NCBI GenBank assembly: GCA_964459805.1 | Contig: CAYWOD010000065.1 | Span: forward strand, 1 to 16,180 | Direction: 5' to 3' | From: DAOVRL01 sp964459805 | GTDB lineage: Bacteria > Planctomycetota > Phycisphaerae > Sedimentisphaerales > Anaerobacaceae | Length of the DNA stretch: 16,180 nt | Part shown: positions 14,911 to 16,180 of the stretch, one piece after another | Numbering within the stretch: the stretch's first letter is position 1 | Layout of the letters: the number at the start of each line of letters is the position of its first letter | Notes under the pieces: generated by a model | Database searches by the model: none | What the model saw: the letters and a program-made list of their open reading frames with translations, nothing else | Told to the model about the DNA's origin: nothing | Translations under genes and position numbers: made by a program

Positions 14911-15573
14911 TCAAAGCTTCCGCACTAATCCCACGACGACAGCCTCGATTCGGCAGTTGTCCGAATAGATAGGCTCATAATCGTCGTTGGCCGGTTCCAA
15001 TCGGATGCGAGAATTTTCTTTGTGGAACCTTTTTAGCGTTGCGTTTTCATTATCGACTATGGCGATGACTAATTGACCCTGCTCTGCTGTGGACCTTCGG
15101 TGACAAACCACGTAGTCACCGTCGCGGATATCCTCACCGATCATACTGTCGCCTCTCACTTCAAGAGCAAAGGTGTCATCGTCGATGGCGAAATAGGAGT
15201 CTAAAGACAAGGGTTCGGCGTTTTCAACGGCTTCTATCGGATGGCCGGCAGCTACGATGCCCACAAGCGGTATGGCCGCCGGGCGAGCGGTTGGGTCTGC
15301 CGGACAGCTATCCTCAATCCCGCTAAGCAGTTCTTGCGCTCTTGAAGTGAGTTTCAAAGAGCGAGCCTTGCCCGGGCACGCCAGGAGCAGGTCTTTTTTT
15401 CGCAGCTCGCCGATATGTTCGAACACGGTGCTTCGGCTTATGCCTAATTCGTTCGCGAGTTCCGCTATCGTTGGGCAATAGCATCGGCTCACCTGAAAAG
15501 AGGCTATCGCTCTTAATAATTGTAGTTTTCGGGGCGTCAGGTGGCTTTCGGCTGCCGGTGTCCTTAACTGCAT
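14911..15573 (-). CDS. lexA: LexA repressor (SOS regulator, self-cleaving)
   Basis: This 220-residue transcriptional repressor has an N-terminal winged helix (SHLTPRKLQLLRAIASF, then TIAELANELGISRSTVFEHIGELRKK at 36-60) and a C-terminal S24 peptidase domain. The scissile bond is Ala109-Gly110 (GIVAAGHP), with catalytic Ser143 (GDSM) and Lys181 (NATLKRF). All needed for RecA-stimulated self-cleavage are present with standard spacing. It should repress DNA-damage genes. The recognition helix SRSTVFEHIGEL differs from the E. coli type, so the operator may differ too. The start is ATG 15573, with AAGGAGGAA (15589-15581) 7 nt upstream. A TTG two codons earlier overlaps that spacing and is unlikely. 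A coding-like frame lies directly upstream and overlaps the lexA start. Confidence 0.93.
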   Translation of the reverse strand: MQLRTPAAESHLTPRKLQLLRAIASFQVSRCYCPTIAELANELGISRSTVFEHIGELRKKDLLLACPGKARSLKLTSRAQELLSGIEDSCPADPTARPAAIPLVGIVAAGHPIEAVENAEPLSLDSYFAIDDDTFALEVRGDSMIGEDIRDGDYVVCHRRSTAEQGQLVIAIVDNENATLKRFHKENSRIRLEPANDDYEPIYSDNCRIEAVVVGLVRKL

Positions 15574-15871
15574 TTTCAAATTCCTCCTTGCTCCGAAGAA
15601 TGCGGGGTTCGTCGTGATGGGCGGCCGAGACCTGACTTAACGTGCCGCCAGCCTTGGGAGCGAGCGGTGCGGCTATCAGGCGGGCCAGTTTGTTGAGCAA
15701 GTGCGTGAGGCTGCTGTGGCAACGCTGCGAATGTTCCGCGGGGTCGGCCGGCCAGAACGAGACGAATTGCCCGCCTGGCCCGAATTTGCACACCGGCTCG
15801 AACTGCTTGTCTCTATCACCGCTCATTTCTCTTTCAGTGCGAAACCTTATAAATCTGTCGTTTGCGTCCAT
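15323..15871 (-). CDS. Hypothetical protein overlapping the start of lexA, doubtful
   Basis: From ATG 15871 an open frame runs 182 residues and overlaps lexA by about 250 nt in another frame. The first 99 codons, upstream of lexA, look coding: codon third positions are G/C-rich and phenylalanine uses TTC nearly throughout, with a sensible mix (FEPVCKFGPGGQFVSFW, then SLTHLLNKLARLIAAPLAP). The remainder, inside lexA, is basic and low-complexity like a shadow frame. A real gene may therefore end near the lexA start after a frameshift, or the stop may have been lost. I do not recognise the protein. The ribosome binding site is weak (AGAG about 9 nt before ATG). Confidence 0.35.
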   Translation of the reverse strand: MDANDRFIRFRTEREMSGDRDKQFEPVCKFGPGGQFVSFWPADPAEHSQRCHSSLTHLLNKLARLIAAPLAPKAGGTLSQVSAAHHDEPRILRSKEEFENAVKDTGSRKPPDAPKTTIIKSDSLFSGEPMLLPNDSGTRERIRHKPKHRVRTYRRAAKKRPAPGVPGQGSLFETHFKSARTA

Positions 15872-16077
15872 AAGCAAATCTCTATATCGGCAAACAGAGC
15901 CGGAGAACCCAAACAAAAACCGAACAAAAAATGGGCCGCTTGTATCTTTTTTTCAGTCGTTGGCTGATCTGCCTGGCAGCGCTGATAATATGGGACGATA
16001 TCGAGCCTGGCGAAGCGGGGTGTGGCCAATTTTTCCGGCACACTGTGAGACTCTTTCCGACAAAGGACTCCACACTG
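15872..16077. other. intergenic region with possible lexA-side operator and family C repeat
   Basis: No gene is visible. Near 15905-15925, GAAC occurs twice (15905-15908 and 15922-15925) with AAAC at 15911-15914 between them. On the minus strand this reads GTTC-N7-GTTT-N3-GTTC, close to the GTTC-N7-GTTC operator of alphaproteobacterial LexA. The family C block (GCGGGGTGTGGCCAATTT onwards) begins at 16015. Confidence 0.35.
16015..16077 (+). repeat. family C repeat block preceding a family B hairpin element
   Basis: The first 28 nt (16015-16042) match 10529-10556 with one difference (CCAATT against CTAATT). The following 36 nt are diverged but alignable without gaps, and the family B element begins at the same offset as in the other copy. 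Confidence 0.75.
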
Positions 16078-16170
16078 CGTCATTGCGAAGGAGCCGCAGG
16101 CGACTGCGGCAATCTCAAACCACTGCAAAGCGGGAGATTGCCACGGCCCCAAGGGGGCCTCGCAATGACG
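16078..16170. repeat. 93-nt nested-hairpin palindromic element (family B, complete)
   Basis: Outer arms CGTCATTGCGA (16078-16088) and TCGCAATGACG (16160-16170) are perfect 11-bp inverted repeats. Inside, GGCAATCTC (16108-16116) pairs with GAGATTGCC (16134-16142). Each flank carries its own hairpin: GCCGCAG-GCGA-CTGCGGC (16093-16110, GNRA-type loop) and GGCCCC/GGGGCC near 16145-16159. There is no open reading frame of its own. The layout resembles MITE- or REP-type dispersed elements. Confidence 0.85.
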
Positions 16171-16180
16171 ATAGCGGCTG

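Overview
The window looks like a stretch of a planctomycete chromosome, probably the Phycisphaerae/Sedimentisphaerales side. This is inferred from protein style only: a Tat-exported Gfo/Idh/MocA oxidoreductase next to a Tat-exported sugar isomerase-like TIM barrel, a secreted GH32 enzyme with a levanase-type N-terminal module, and a secreted propeller/beta-helix protein ending in a dockerin-like EF-hand pair. Short palindromic intergenic repeats are scattered between the genes. No taxonomic marker is present to prove the placement.

Layout. 1-55 is the 5' part of a minus-strand tRNA (anticodon CGC, probably Ala), cut by the window edge, with a good promoter behind it. 407-2569 is a secreted GH32 fructan hydrolase with its own sigma70-like promoter. 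2616-3158 (minus) is an unknown two-helix membrane protein, convergent with GH32 and divergent from 3310-5080, which holds a six-helix voltage-gated K+ channel ending in a zinc ribbon and a membrane-anchored MtfA-like zinc peptidase. 5081-5452 is a repeat-rich spacer. 5453-6949 and 7117-8040 are the Tat-exported oxidoreductase and Tat-lipoprotein TIM barrel. 8106-9926 holds two successive EamA-type permeases, followed by a GNAT acetyltransferase at 9989-10453. 10627-13089 (minus) is the large secreted propeller/beta-helix/dockerin protein. 13090-14004 has no gene I can defend. 14005-14895 is a CxxxCxxCC (YkgJ-like) protein, convergent with lexA (14911-15573, minus). Upstream of lexA is a coding-like stretch whose open frame runs on into lexA.

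How the genes fit together. Part of the window concerns carbohydrates: GH32 releases fructose from fructans or sucrose, the oxidoreductase/TIM-barrel pair probably modifies a sugar in the cell envelope, and MtfA in E. coli tunes glucose uptake. These genes are separated by promoters and repeats, so they are not shown to be one operon. The rest are housekeeping or unrelated accessory functions.

Repeats. Two palindromic families are the main non-coding signal. Family A is a 26-nt hairpin with a TTTC loop at 5233, 5371, 7038 and 13644, plus an inverted, stem-compensated variant at 5331-5356. Two copies lie in a 73-nt direct duplication just upstream of the oxidoreductase. Family B is a larger nested hairpin element with CGTCATTGCGA ends at 16078-16170, a half copy near 10591 and a degenerate relative at 4181-4231. 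I see no CRISPR array, transposase, phage gene or clear defence locus, and no convincing new multi-gene system.
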